The translations under genes were made by a program, and so were the position numbers. From positions 372,001 to 436,000 of the forward strand of contig JAJJXM010000023.1 in assembly GCA_024516155.1 (NCBI GenBank): DNA of 64,000 nt, written 5' to 3'. The notes under the pieces were generated by a model, which saw only the letters and a program-made list of their open reading frames with translations, made no database searches and had not been told where the DNA came from. This DNA is from Pyronema omphalodes (taxonomy: Eukaryota > Ascomycota > Pezizomycetes > Pezizales > Pyronemataceae). Positions 1 through 11,958 of this stretch are shown piece after piece. The number at the start of each line of letters is the position of its first letter. Position 1 is the stretch's first letter.

Positions 1-31
1 ATATCACCTCAAACCTATTCCAACCCTTCGC

Positions 32-777
32 CTATTTCAGTCCCTCCACCCATCTACACCTCCCCCCGGGCTCCACCCCACAATCCAACCTCCCCTGCAT
101 CATCTCCTCCATGCTCATTCTTCCCCCCGAGTCCACATCCCCCGATTTCAATTCCACATCCCACAGCGTCATTCTCCAAGGAATAAAGCAAATCAACAAC
201 ACAGCAGCAGCCGAGAGAATTATTATCAACAGCCATGCTAGTTTTCTAGCAACCCCAGCAACCCCAGCGCCTCCAGTGTTAAAGCGATCCTTGAGGCTGT
301 CTTGAAGTCGAAGGATGATGTAGATGATTATTGAGAGGTTGGTTAGGGATACTAGAAAGGCGTAGGTTTGGCAGGAGTACCAGAGTGTGTACTGTTGATG
401 GGTTAGGTTTTGTTGGTCTGGGAATGTGGGGATGGAGGATGGGAATGAAAGAAAAGGGATAAGGAATGAGGGATAAGGGATAGAATGAAAAGGGAATGAA
501 AAGAGGATAGGGATATGGAGATATGGGAATGTAGAGATATGGGAATGTAGAGATATGGGAGTATAGAAGCAAATGAATACAGGAATACAGGAATACAAAC
601 CCAAGCAAGTTCCCTATGAATAAACGCATAACCCGAAGATCTCCGATCAAAAGAAAACACAATCACAAAATAAGTCCAGATGGCACTGACAAGGTTTGCG
701 AGAACTATTATTAAGGTGAGTTCATCATCTGCCCACATTATTGTACTCGCTCGAGGAACGGGGGGGATGTTGATCAT
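32..777 (-). CDS. Small orphan membrane protein, two exons
   Basis: Proposed exons are 777-601 and 391-32 on the minus strand, joined in phase 0 across a 209-nt intron (GTTTGT donor, CAACAG acceptor), giving about 178 residues. The start is the ATG beginning MINIPPVPRAS. Three hydrophobic segments are visible: LTLIIVLANLVSAIWTYFVIV near residues 21-41, a segment after YTLWYSCQ near 65-90, and LAWLLIIILSAAAVLLICF near 115-135, then a polar, Gly- and Glu-rich tail. I do not recognise the family. Phase agreement and hydrophobic text on both sides of the intron support one gene. More exons are possible, and the N-terminus could lie further upstream. No function is assigned. Confidence 0.5.
518..565. 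repeat. 16-bp tandem repeat, 3 units, inside proposed intron
   Basis: Three successive 16-bp units (GAGATATGGGAATGTA, the last with two changes) lie inside the intron proposed for the 32-777 gene. This explains part of the unusual intron length compared with the 47-60 nt introns common in the window. Confidence 0.85.
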
Positions 778-2284
778 ATGATATCTTCCAGAAAAGTTTG
801 AAAGAACGAAAAGAAAGAACGAAAAGAGAAGAAAAGAGAAGAAAGAGAATAAAAGAAAGTAAGAGAAAGAAAGCAAGGGAAAGAAATTCACACAAAAGGG
901 GATACCAAAAGTATGTAATATCAGTCCAGCGCAGCAGAGCAGAGCAAAGCAAAGCAGAGTAAGTAGGAGCTTCCGCCGCTACTCCGGGTGGTAGGGAGGT
1001 GGGGAGGGGGGTTACAATGGTTTCACATTAACGAGGTAGTACCGGGGATAAGCCTGGTTGGATGACAAAAAAAATTAGATGGATCAAGCTGTTATATGAC
1101 GTACATATCTGCAGCGTTATGATTGTTTAGTTGTTGTGTACATACGTACTATAGTTATAGTTATGGTGTCTCTAGGTTCTAGGTTCTAGCGACGGTCGAC
1201 AAGACGAGCGCTATGTCGGCGGGTATGTAGGTATGTATGTGAGTTGGACCCTTCCATAACAGACCAAAGAACACGTGAGGTATGTTTCAGAAGTTACCCA
1301 TGTACCAGATGATGATGGGCTGAGGTAAGTTATTCGTTTTGATTTTAGCCGCGGAAGAAGCAGCATTTAGGCGAATGGAATATTCCTTGATGCTTCTGTG
1401 GAACTGCCGGTTTGGGTACGTTGTTGACATGTGGAAGTCATGCTTTATCACGCGATACCGAGAACTTGGTCCAAAAGAAATCCATTTGAAGTCCTACAAA
1501 ATCCTTCTATACACGATTTGGAAAGGTATTTCGGCATACGTAGCAAGCAAGGCACATGCTTCGTTCATCACCGTAGTGGCGTGGCATAGCATGGCCCGTG
1601 CGAACTCTGGGTAAAACTTTATATACACAAACACTGTAAAAGGAAATGATCAGGAGTGTCGATGATGTTCATATATAGCCACCAAGCCCCGCCATAAATC
1701 TGTAACAATGATAATCAACGCACGGTATCAAAGTAAATTCTCCGCGGACGCTCTATCAGCTGTGAGTAACAAGGTTTGGAATAATGAAAATCAGATGGAT
1801 AATGGGACACGATTTTCGGTTTCACATTCTTCAGAAACTTGTAATTTTGTCGATTGGATAGCCAGTTCACAACTAGTTTTGGAGACAAACGGAATACTTT
1901 ATTTCCGATGTTGTCGGCAGCTAGCGACCTACATGAGCACGGCCCTCGATGATGTAGCAAATCCTTCCGCAGTCCCGTATCAAATGATCCGCATTGCCAC
2001 ATACCGGTACTTTCCCATAAGCCACGAATCTGTCCACCGCCCCCATTAAAAGTAGGACCCGTAGTTCCCCATATCGGTGCTAGCCTAGCACATGTACCCA
2101 TTGTAGGTATCCGAAGTATGAAGCTGACAGACGTTGACCAGTTATTGATAGATATCTATTTTTGGATTCAATTATCACCGTGGTAGCAAGTATAACAGTG
2201 AAAAAGGGTGTGATGAAATTACAACTGGCTTGTATCGATTGGAGCAGTACCATTAATCTGAGCACATTTTGTTCAAGAAGCAAC
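778..2284. other. Intergenic region, no gene seen
   Basis: This stretch has purine-rich GAAAGA runs near 800-880 and short ORFs without recognisable protein text. It contains the probable promoter of the gene at 32-777 and the 3' flank of the DUF5745 gene. An in-frame continuation of the DUF5745 gene by splicing into about 2080-2260 is possible but not shown. Confidence 0.5.
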
Positions 2285-3688
2285 TTACTGCCGAGAAATC
2301 CTATACCCTCGTCTGACAAGCAACGACTTAACAAGCTCTTCCAACTTTTCAACCTGCACTGTGCCGTCTTGTTGCACAGCATCCAGTTCCTCCTCCACAT
2401 CCTCATACCCAATGATACTATCCGATCTACCCGACCTCCATGTACGCACGCTATTAGGGGAATCATCATAATCATTCACAGGCGCAGCCGCAGCTTTCTT
2501 TTCAACCTGTCTCTGAAACCTCTCCTCTGCTAATCGTAGCCTCTCCAACGCCTCATCTCGTTTCCTTCGTAGTTGAGCAGTATAGTCTGAGTCTGTACCC
2601 CAGGAAGCAGGGGAGACCGAATATTGTGATGTACGATCTGTTTCATCGCCGCTACCTGCTGTAGCCATTCCTAGTAATTTCTTGGTAGGTTTTGGGCTCC
2701 TTGACATTGGCGAATGGCGTCTCGATGCGGGGGATGATCCTGGTATTGATCTCGGTGGTCGCAATGTCGTACCAGACGTAGGAATAGATTCTGAACGGCG
2801 GGAAAGAAAGCTACTTCCTTTCATGCTCAGATATTGGGATTTCGACGGTGGTGACGGCGGTAGAGGTAAAAGGCTGATATCGCTTTCATCCACCTCATCT
2901 GGCACCGCAGGGCTCACAGGACTCGCGGTTCGGGAAGGAGGTAGCGGTAATAGAGTGGGAGGTACCGGTAGTTGCATATGTCGGTACTGAGGAGCTGTCC
3001 ATGATGCCTCGCTTCCGTTGTCATCAGCCGAGTCTTCGTCGCTGTCTTCACCCGGTGATGCAAGTTTAGGTCCTGATTGCGGTAAAAGGTCTGCTATTCC
3101 GGCACTGATCTCGTCAAGTAGCTCTTCTGGGACTCCTTCTGATCGGGTCTCTTTTAGCACCTTGTCTACAACACTCCGCCCATTCTTCTCCGGTGATGGG
3201 TTTTGCTGGGGCTGCGAACTATCCAATATCTCTACCATAAGAGTCAATAGAGATCTTGTAGCATCTATATCCTTCTCGCAAAACCCTGCAAGGTCAAGTT
3301 CAGCCAGACGGCGACTGGAATTTCGGCTTAGATGAAGGTCCTCATCGTGTGCAATTGTTCCGACGAGCAGTTTCAAATTTCGTAATCGAGTGCCAAAGTC
3401 TGCATTGCTATGTTTGCGCTTAACAAACGGAACACGTTTCGGCGGAGAGAGAGCTTCGTAGAGGAGGATAAGAAGGTACGGAGTCGCGTCGAGGATATTG
3501 TGAAGAGTTGGCAGCGAAACAGAAGCTAATAATGAATTCACTGAGTGTAATAGGACGAGGTCTTCGACAGGTTGTTCGAGGAAGCTATTCGAAGTGAGAT
3601 CATGATTAGTGGGGGAAGGTGACCGGAGCATTTTTGGCGTGTTCAGAGCATGGTTGCTCAGAGGCAGATTGGAGACGCGCCCTAACAT
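2285..3688 (-). CDS. DUF5745 (CEP95-like N-terminal domain) protein
   Basis: A single open frame reads 467 residues from the first in-frame ATG (MLGRVSNLPL). Residues about 40-155 resemble the CEP95/DUF5745 domain: LHSVNSLLASVSLPTLHNIL, then DATPYLLILLYEAL, and a later segment DIDATRSLLTLMVEIL that matches the usual xGDxxSIxNLLEIF pattern. In animals the family is centrosomal; in fungi its role is mostly unknown. The middle (about 175-345) is Ser/Pro-rich and acidic, probably disordered. Residues about 385-410 (RRKRDEALERLRLAEERFQRQVEKKA) look like a coiled coil, and a second helix ends the protein (VEKLEELVKSLLVRRGY). The stop overlaps a GTAAGT donor (CA|GTAAGT), so the real C-terminus could be spliced. 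The family call is from memory of its pattern. Confidence 0.7.
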   Translation of the reverse strand: MLGRVSNLPLSNHALNTPKMLRSPSPTNHDLTSNSFLEQPVEDLVLLHSVNSLLASVSLPTLHNILDATPYLLILLYEALSPPKRVPFVKRKHSNADFGTRLRNLKLLVGTIAHDEDLHLSRNSSRRLAELDLAGFCEKDIDATRSLLTLMVEILDSSQPQQNPSPEKNGRSVVDKVLKETRSEGVPEELLDEISAGIADLLPQSGPKLASPGEDSDEDSADDNGSEASWTAPQYRHMQLPVPPTLLPLPPSRTASPVSPAVPDEVDESDISLLPLPPSPPSKSQYLSMKGSSFLSRRSESIPTSGTTLRPPRSIPGSSPASRRHSPMSRSPKPTKKLLGMATAGSGDETDRTSQYSVSPASWGTDSDYTAQLRRKRDEALERLRLAEERFQRQVEKKAAAAPVNDYDDSPNSVRTWRSGRSDSIIGYEDVEEELDAVQQDGTVQVEKLEELVKSLLVRRGYRISRQ

Positions 3689-3791
3689 GCGGCTACTGTA
3701 CTTCGGTTTAACTTGGCGCCGTTCAAGCAACTTCGGCCTCCCGTCGAAAATTGCGAAAAGAGCCGCGCGATTTCATCGAAATTCCATCGCC

Positions 3792-3819
3792 AAATCGGAA
3801 ATCGGAAATCGGAAATCGG
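3792..3819. repeat. 7-bp repeat AAATCGG, 4 copies
   Basis: Four perfect head-to-tail copies of AAATCGG lie just upstream (on the minus strand) of the DUF5745 gene, probably in its 5' untranslated or promoter region. Confidence 0.9.
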
Positions 3820-5900
3820 GGCCAATCTAAGCCGATGCAAAAACTGTGCTTTGAACTTTCGGACCCTGTCTGTGACACTCGGCTGAGGCACACCATTTAC
3901 GGATCCCTACAGCCGGAACCATGGTTATGTGCATCCGTCTGCGGCCAGCCGCCGTCGGACCAGCCTAAAGTCGTAAGCCGAGAGCTTCGGTATTTTGTAA
4001 TCACAAACGGAAAGCTTCTAGAACGATGTTTACAAAAGAGGTGTTTTCTGTACATCATATCAAATTCGCAAAAACCTAGCGGTGAATAAGGAATTGTTTA
4101 GTGTAGCATTAATATTGTTTATCACCCCTCAATGAAAATAGTCTTTTGCATAAAGTACATGATCTCTTGCCTGTCCATCACAAGCATTTCTCTTCTACTG
4201 ACCTTCACTCCCCAAAAACTCCAAAATCGCAACCATCCAATCGAATTATTTTCTATTCATTCTCAATCAATTCTCACTGATAAAATTATCCATAGCCACT
4301 TGTACAATTTCCCACCATCCACCATTCCTGCCTCCAGCCCCGGCCCCAACTCAACCTCTTTCCATCCCCCAATCAGTCGACCAACGTTAGAAACAGTGCA
4401 ATACAATCCACAACTAAGCTTACACATCTACTCAATTCCGTATTCTCATCCCACAAATATAATAGTCCCGTACCTACATTTTCCCAATGTCTCACTTCTA
4501 ACATCTCCCGTAAATCACCTTTTTCCACCATCTTTAGGCACGCGTAGTCTAAGATATGAAAAGATAAAAGAGATGTAGCCTGCATAAAGTTGATGAAAGA
4601 TTATATGACTATTTCCGTGTATTTATTCAATGTTTAAGTTCACGGCGTTAAGGATGATTATAGAATATTTATTACGGAATGTATATGTTGATGTAACCAA
4701 AGTAACCGTATCTAAAAGGTATACCGTATACGAGTACATGAACAGCAACTGTTGGGAGGAATTATTCAGTGCATAGTATTTGACATTTAATATCTGACAT
4801 CCAGGATTACATGTATTTTGCGCCTAATATGTTTCTTCAGTATCCGGACTTTATGATACAGTAGCGACTAACTTCCTCCCTCATCCTACATACCTCCCTT
4901 CTCAGTATATAGCATCAACAATCCAGCACAACTTCCCACCCGCGTAATGGCCTTACCCTACCTATAGTCTATATATACAGTACCATCCCAGTATATCTAG
5001 CCCATAATTCCATAGCAACCATAGCGGTGTTTTAATTTACAGACTGTAACTTCCACCTTTCATCGCGGCTCGCCACCATCCAGTGTCCACTCATATTTAG
5101 CGTTACTATATTTAGATCTCCAGTTACTAAGCCACCCTACAGTATACAATATCCAACTCAATCCAATTTATTCCCGATCCAATATCCAATATTCACCTCT
5201 ATTTCATCAATCATACATATCTACCCACCCCAATATCTAAACATCTCCATGCATCATCAGTGCATCAGTACATCACAAACCCCCGCCAGCACAACGAAAG
5301 ATGACATCATACAAAAATCAAACCGATCCCTAGCGTACCATCCGCACTAAACTAGTCTATATACCACTAGTCTATTTCCTGGGCCCTGCTTCAGTCCCGC
5401 CTGTCCCCTCCCGCCCCACCAAACTTGCTGAACTATGCCATACTTCCGTCGCTCCGGCGGGGCGCTGTGATGGATGGATAGGTTGAGTATGCTATACTCG
5501 TGCCGAAGATGATATGGATATGGATGATGATATGGATGATGATATGAAGGATATGGATGATATGGATGATATGGATGATTGATTACATAGGTGGGTTAGA
5601 TCCGGGGGAGGTGGGGGAACCTATATGTATAGGGTAAAGACTACCTAGGGAATGAGAAGTGCTGTAGGAACACCGGTGGGAAGCGGGGTGGTGGGGGTTG
5701 TAGGATACAGAGGAGGCTCGTGCGCCTACGATGGCGACGATGGTGATGAGCTGAGGGGTGGGTTGAGGTGAAGAGTTGAGTCATCGATGTGAATGAACTG
5801 GAGGGAATGAAAGCATGAAAGCAATGGCTTCGGAATCAAGGGCGTCGGGTAGGTTATCGGGTATCGTATCAAGCATCAAGCATCGTATATCAAGTACATA

Positions 5901-5969
5901 CCAAGCACCAAGCACCAAGCACCATGCACCAACTACCAAGCACCAAGTACCAAGCACCAAGCACCAAGT
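5901..5969. repeat. Imperfect 7-bp repeat CAAGCAC
   Basis: About nine to ten copies of a CAAGCAC heptamer (with variants such as CATGCAC and CAAGTAC) occur in tandem. Phase is kept through the variants, so the period of 7 is real although the array is imperfect. Confidence 0.85.
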
Positions 5970-7032
5970 ATACATACTTCCATCTATACAATCCCATCTA
6001 TACAACCCCGCCCATAATCCCGTCTGTATATAACACCCTACACTCCGTCTCAAATCCAAAAACTATACCCATCTCCATCCCATCCCGACTTAAGATCTCA
6101 AGAAATCTGATGCTTTGTAGCTTTAAAGCTCGAAAACCGGGAAACCGGGGGACCGTGGAATCAGACATCGGGTAACTACAGCAACATTTCGAGGTTTCGG
6201 GATTTCGGGATCTGGCAGTAGCATGGGTGACATGGGTCACATTGACATGAACATGCATGCGGAAGTTTTGAAGCAAAGATGCAATGCTTTTCGCCTACAT
6301 ACATACAGCTACAGTTACAATTACAGCTACCGTTGCACAAGCTTCAAGCCTCAAGTCTCAAGGTATGTATAGTGCCGTAAATTGTGGAAACGGCGGGAAT
6401 CAGGATATAAGATATAATATGAGGAGAAAGGCATTTTAAATTATTTAATTGTGGGTCGGTTGCCGGGTTGTGAGAGGTGTTGTGAGTGTCAGATTAGATG
6501 TTTTTACATCTTTGGATTTAATGTACTTAACATATCTTCGGATCTTATACATCTTTGGATCTTATACATCTTTGGATCTTATACATCTTCGGATCTTATA
6601 CATCTTGCGCACTTAACAAATCTTGCACACACACTTAACACATCTTACAAACTCAACATATCTTCGTATCTTATACACCTTACATACCTAGAACATCTTC
6701 GGATCTTCCACATCTTCTACATCTTCCACATCTTCAACTATCCCCACTATTTCCACAGAACTCAAACAATAAACAATAAACAAACCAGCCTCGACACATG
6801 AGCCCCGCCTGTAGAAGCCAATCCAAAAATCCAAAAGTCCAATAACTCATTCCATGCTCCGGTATTTAATAAATCCACCACCCTTAGTAAACTCGATTAA
6901 GGAATTGTACCTCCTAGCTGGTGGTATTTTCAAGACTAGATTTTATATTTCTTTGCATCTTTACATCTTTACATCCTTATACGATATCTGGCGCTACATA
7001 AACTACCTAGGTAGGTATGTATATAATCCATG

Positions 7033-7196
<164 letters not shown>

Positions 7197-7805
7197 TATC
7201 GGTGTCACTGTGGATACGAATATGAATATGAGGTGTCAAATATTAGATATCAAGTGGAGAACTGTATCATAGCATAGTATAGCATAGTATAGTATAGCTT
7301 TCATCATCTCAAACCTTAAATCTCAAACCTTGAATCCCAAATCTGAAATTATAACCATCATTTCTATCATTACATTACTCCCATTACTCTCACTACAAGG
7401 TAATTTCTAAATCCTCTAATTTACATTAAAAAGTACCTACCCACAAATCTATCTGAGACTAATAACTACCCCATACTACCCGTAACAAACGGTATTTCAT
7501 GACTCAGTGATTCAATGGCTTAATGACTTAAATAGAAATCAAACGAAAAACCAAGAAAGAAACGAAGTAAAAAAAAAAAAAATCATAAAAAATTAGTAAT
7601 AGTGATAATAAACTCGCCGACCATAGCCAACACTACAACACAACAAACCACAACACAGCAAAATAAAACTACAATACAATAAAACACAACACAACAAAAT
7701 AAAACTACAGCACAATAAAATAAAACTACAACACAATAAAACTACAACACAACAAAACACAACAAAACTACAATACAATAAAATCACCTTTTTGATCCAA
7801 CCAAA

Positions 7806-7811
7806 ATCATC

Positions 7812-7843
<32 letters not shown>

Positions 7844-7849
7844 CATCAT
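7806..7849. repeat. (ATC)n trinucleotide repeat followed by T run
   Basis: About fourteen ATC units with one interruption (ACC) lead directly into a run of 15 T. This is ordinary microsatellite DNA. Confidence 0.9.
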
Positions 7850-9716
7850 TTTTTTTTTTTTTTTACCGTTCTTACCGTTCTTGATGAATACTGTAATATT
7901 AAAGATAAAGGAAAGGAAAAGGAAATAGTAAAGAAAGAGTAAAGAAAAACTAGAACTAGAACTAGAACTAAAGTTAGTGTGTTATTATACATTATACATC
8001 ATATCGTCACCCATGCCCTATAACCTATAACCAATCCATAATTCCCATGCACCCTCCGCCCCCCGGAAAACTCCCGAAAGCCAGCCAAAAACAAAAACAA
8101 AAACAAAAACAAACCAAGAAACCCCAATCCCTTTTTTTTTTTTTAAATCATTTTTTGCAAAGCAATACAATACCTATATTTCACCAGAAAGATCCTTATT
8201 CCCACTTCTTTTTTTCTTTTTCTTTCTTCTTTTTCTTTTCTTCTTTTTTATCTACTACTGTCACCTCCCCTCCCTTCCTCCCCCCGCCCCAAACTCAAAG
8301 TTATGTTATGTTATTTATTTTTTTTAAAAAAGGAAATTCCCTTTCTTGGTTTTTGTGATATATATAATAATATAATAATATAATAATATCCTTCATTTTT
8401 TGAATTCGTATGGTTAAAATTTTAGAGGGTTTCGAGATTTTAGAGATGAAGATGATGAAGATTTTCCAGGATTCTTTATACCCTTTTGTTTTTGTTTTTT
8501 CCCCTTCTTTCCTTCTTCTTAAGTTTATTTAATCCATATCCATATCCCTATATCTTGCCTTGCCTTGTCTTATTCCTATTCCCCATCCCTATCCCTATTT
8601 CTTATCCCCATATCTTCATCGCTTCATCGCTTCATCTTCAATTCTTCAATTCCTCCACCACCATTTATTCCCATCCCCACCTAACTTAACTACATAAATG
8701 AAAGAAACAAAAAGAAAAAAAGAAAAAGACAACCAACCGACCGACCATCCGACCAACCAACCAATCCGACCAACCAACCAATCCATCCGACCTAACCTTA
8801 TTCCCAATGAAAGTAAAAGAAAAAAAAAACCTAATCCTTGCGCCATGTAAAAAAACAACAAAAAAGACCGAGACAGTAAAAAAAGAAAAGATGACAAAAG
8901 AAAAGAAGAGAAGAGAGGAGAAAGAAAAAGAGAAAATAAATCAAGAAAAAAAAAAAAGAAACATCATCGACATCAACCATAGAATCAACACTCAACAATC
9001 AACAATCAACACTCAACCCAAGCGGGAACCCCCAAAACCAGAAATGCATCAATAATTCCGAGTGATGAGCAAAGTAGACGTCTACAAAACAGGGGGGAAT
9101 TCCACCGTCAGTCTCCCATCAGTGTATCCTATCCGCTGCTTTCTACTCGCCGCTTAAGTAGACAAGGCATATTGGTGCTGGTATTTATTCCATTTCGTAA
9201 ATCTACCTTATTCATCCTGTCAAGTTTTTAGGCATCGGTTGGGGATTGTTCGCTTTGTTGAATTATTCAATGATTACATGAGGCCCAGTTTTTATCAGGG
9301 CAGTAATTGGTTGGTGGATGTTTTTCGGACGTTATCGGACATTGTCGAGCTTTCGTAAGACTTCGTCAAGCGTTGATTAGAACACCCCAGTCGGTTTCAT
9401 CGTATACGCCAATGCTTCGCCTCCAATCATGACAAACAAAAAAAAAAAAAACGAAAGAAAAAAAAAAAACATGAAAAAAAAAATCCTAAAAATGGCAAAA
9501 TATGCAGTTTTCCCAAGCTGCTATCCGCAAAGTCAATACTGTAGTAACGCTGCGTAGCTTTCATTTGTATTGTTCATGTCCGTATCATTTGTGTATGCAT
9601 TAACGCCTCTCACCATGCTCCACCATCATTCTCATCCACCATTAGAATCAATCGTCACAAGTTTTCATCTTTCGCCGGGTCGACATCCGGCATCATCACA
9701 TCCCTTCTCTAGTCAC

Positions 9717-11958
9717 CTAAGAAACACTCTTCTTCTTTCCCTTTCCCTTCGCTGGCTGTTGTTTCTGATCCAAAGCTCTAGCAGCGGCAAAGACAGCTGC
9801 CGCTGAGCCGGGCAAGAAAGCCGATACAGGTACCGGCGTTGAATCCTGTGACTGCGATTGCTGCGATGAAGTAGATGCAGAAGCCGAGGCAGAAGTCGAA
9901 GACTCCTTCTTAGGCTTCCCTTGTGTCTTTTTGGCCGCTTGAGCCGCTGCGGTTCTTCCACGACGAGTTCCGACTTCGTCTTCGGATACACACTCATGAT
10001 CGGGAATACCGGCGTCATGACATCTCTGGCAAGGGCGTTGTCTGTTACATCCCTTCTTAGACTTGCGGCAGCGCTGACAACGAGGCTTGGCCTTGATGTC
10101 TTCCTCCTCAAAGGGGGGGAGCAGGGTAGTCTCCTTCGCAGGAGTGACAGAAGTAGTCATCGTTGGGAAGTTTGAGATTGGCAGGGAAAGTATCTTAGAG
10201 GCAGTGTTGCCAGAGGAGGATGAAGCGGAAGATGCAACAGAGGGTTTGCGTGAGTCCGGGAGTGAGGTAGGAGTAATGGGGTACTCCTGCTGCTGTTTGA
10301 TAGGTGATTTTGAGGAGGCACTGCTGATGGAGGCCTTCTTCTTTGGCTTAGTGATTGGGGACGGGCGTTTAGTAGCCTTTGCGATTCCCTTTGGTGGTGT
10401 TGGGGCGGCTGGCTTGGGTTTGGGCTGTGCCGGGAGAGACGCCTTGCGGACTGGAGGAGCAGGAGCAACTGGTTGATTGTGGAGCTCCTTCCGGTACTTG
10501 ATGGGGAGGTCGTCGAGTTCGTCTTCCTCATAGTCGGCGTCTTCATTATCAGACTCGTCCTTTCTGGCGGTACTGGCATCGGAGATGGCCTCCTCGTCGA
10601 GTTCGAGCTCCTCTACTTCCTCAGCCGGAGGAGCGGGAGGAGGTGCGTAGTTGAAATACGAGGCACCTTTTGATAGTTGATTCCCGTTAATATTTGGCTC
10701 AACAAAATCGCAAAATGGGAGTATATGCTTACTATTGTTTCGCGGGTATAGGATTGGAGAGTCCGGAAGACCCCTCTGAGGAGGGATCTTGAGGATGGGA
10801 GGAAGGATTTCGGGAAGCGAGGCAGTGTCGCTACGACCGTCATCAACGTATTCTCCGCCGTCCGAAAGACGAGCATCGTCCCGGGACGAGTTGATGTCAG
10901 TGGGTGCAGTCTTATAGCAACCAAGGTTCATCAATTGCATGGCAACATCTTCGTCAGACATAGAACCAACTGTTGGCGCAGGAGTAGGATGGGCGGGAGG
11001 CCCGTATCGATGGCCCTGATGCGAATAAGCCGAATGGTAAGGCGGCGTAGTATGCGAAACACTGCCGTTACGGATCGAATACGGTGTGGGGAGCTGTGGA
11101 AGCTGTCGTGTTGGACTTAGAGAGGCACCATCTCTGTACTGTGGACCAGGTGGTGGATAAAGAGGGATGTCCTATGCATAATGTTAGAAGCATTCATGGG
11201 ACAAGATAGTTTCAACATACATCGGAAGAAAACTTGAGTCTCTTCCTCCTGTTTCCTTCAACAATGTTTTCGAGGCTGATATCAGCGCTCGGAGCTGGAG
11301 CCACCTTATACCTGGAGTCGCCCTCTTCCGGATGCATGGACCCAAGCGAATGATGGCGTGGAGTGTACCAGTTTTGCGGTTCAACAGTGCCTTCATCGTG
11401 TCTTTCTGAGCGCTTGCGCGAGTTTGAAAGTTCGTGTGGTAAAGTAGTTTCGCTGGCGCTACGTGGTCTGCGATCCTCTGGTGGAACGGTAGGCGTTACG
11501 CTTCGACTTGGATGTCCTGGATGCACAGGATACGATTCCGCAGAGTCGTAGGAGCGAGTATCTTTAAAGACATTTCGCTCAATGCGTACGTAAACAGTCA
11601 TCCTATCAGCAAAGTTGTCGTAACTCGGGACAAAGGATACGCCGTCCTCGTATTCGAATGAAATCCCGTAGACGGGATCAGAACATGTTCCCATGCCGAA
11701 CAAATTTCTCAATGTGTCATAAATTGACTGAGTATTATCGCTCGGACGAAACTGAACACTTTTCGAGTATGTATTATTGTCGCGCAGTTGAAAATAAACT
11801 CGCTTGATGTCGCCTGTCGACGAAATTGACTTCGGCGTCATCGCGCCCATAGACCTGTGTGGGGTAACGGCGGTGGTTCCCGAGGTCGTGTAGTATGTGT
11901 TGTCTCGTAATGATGGTATCGGGTCGGCCTCTTTGCCTATAATCATTTTTAAATCCAT
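9717..11958 (-). CDS. Zn2Cys6 transcription factor with C-terminal zinc cluster
   Basis: Exons 11958-11221 and 11171-9717 join in phase 0 over a 49-nt intron (GTATGT..CATAG), giving 730 residues. Near residues 611-639 is a binuclear zinc cluster, CQRC-x6-C-x5-CQRC-x9-C (first Cys codon at 10079), of the DNA-binding fungal type. It sits close to the C-terminus, whereas most family members carry it near the N-terminus, and no fungal-specific middle homology domain is apparent. Residues about 45-125 form a compact region (VYFQLRDNNTYSKSVQF...VPSYDNFADRMTVYVRIER) that resembles a ubiquitin/PB1-like fold; this is inference. The rest is Pro/Ser/Lys-rich and acidic. The frame stays open upstream to a possible acceptor at 12139, so the start may be earlier, with an upstream exon. 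I do not recognise a named orthologue. Confidence 0.8.

Noticed and set aside
7806..7864. ATC repeat followed by T run as a terminator
   Set aside because: No GC-rich stem, no adjacent gene, and the organism is eukaryotic.
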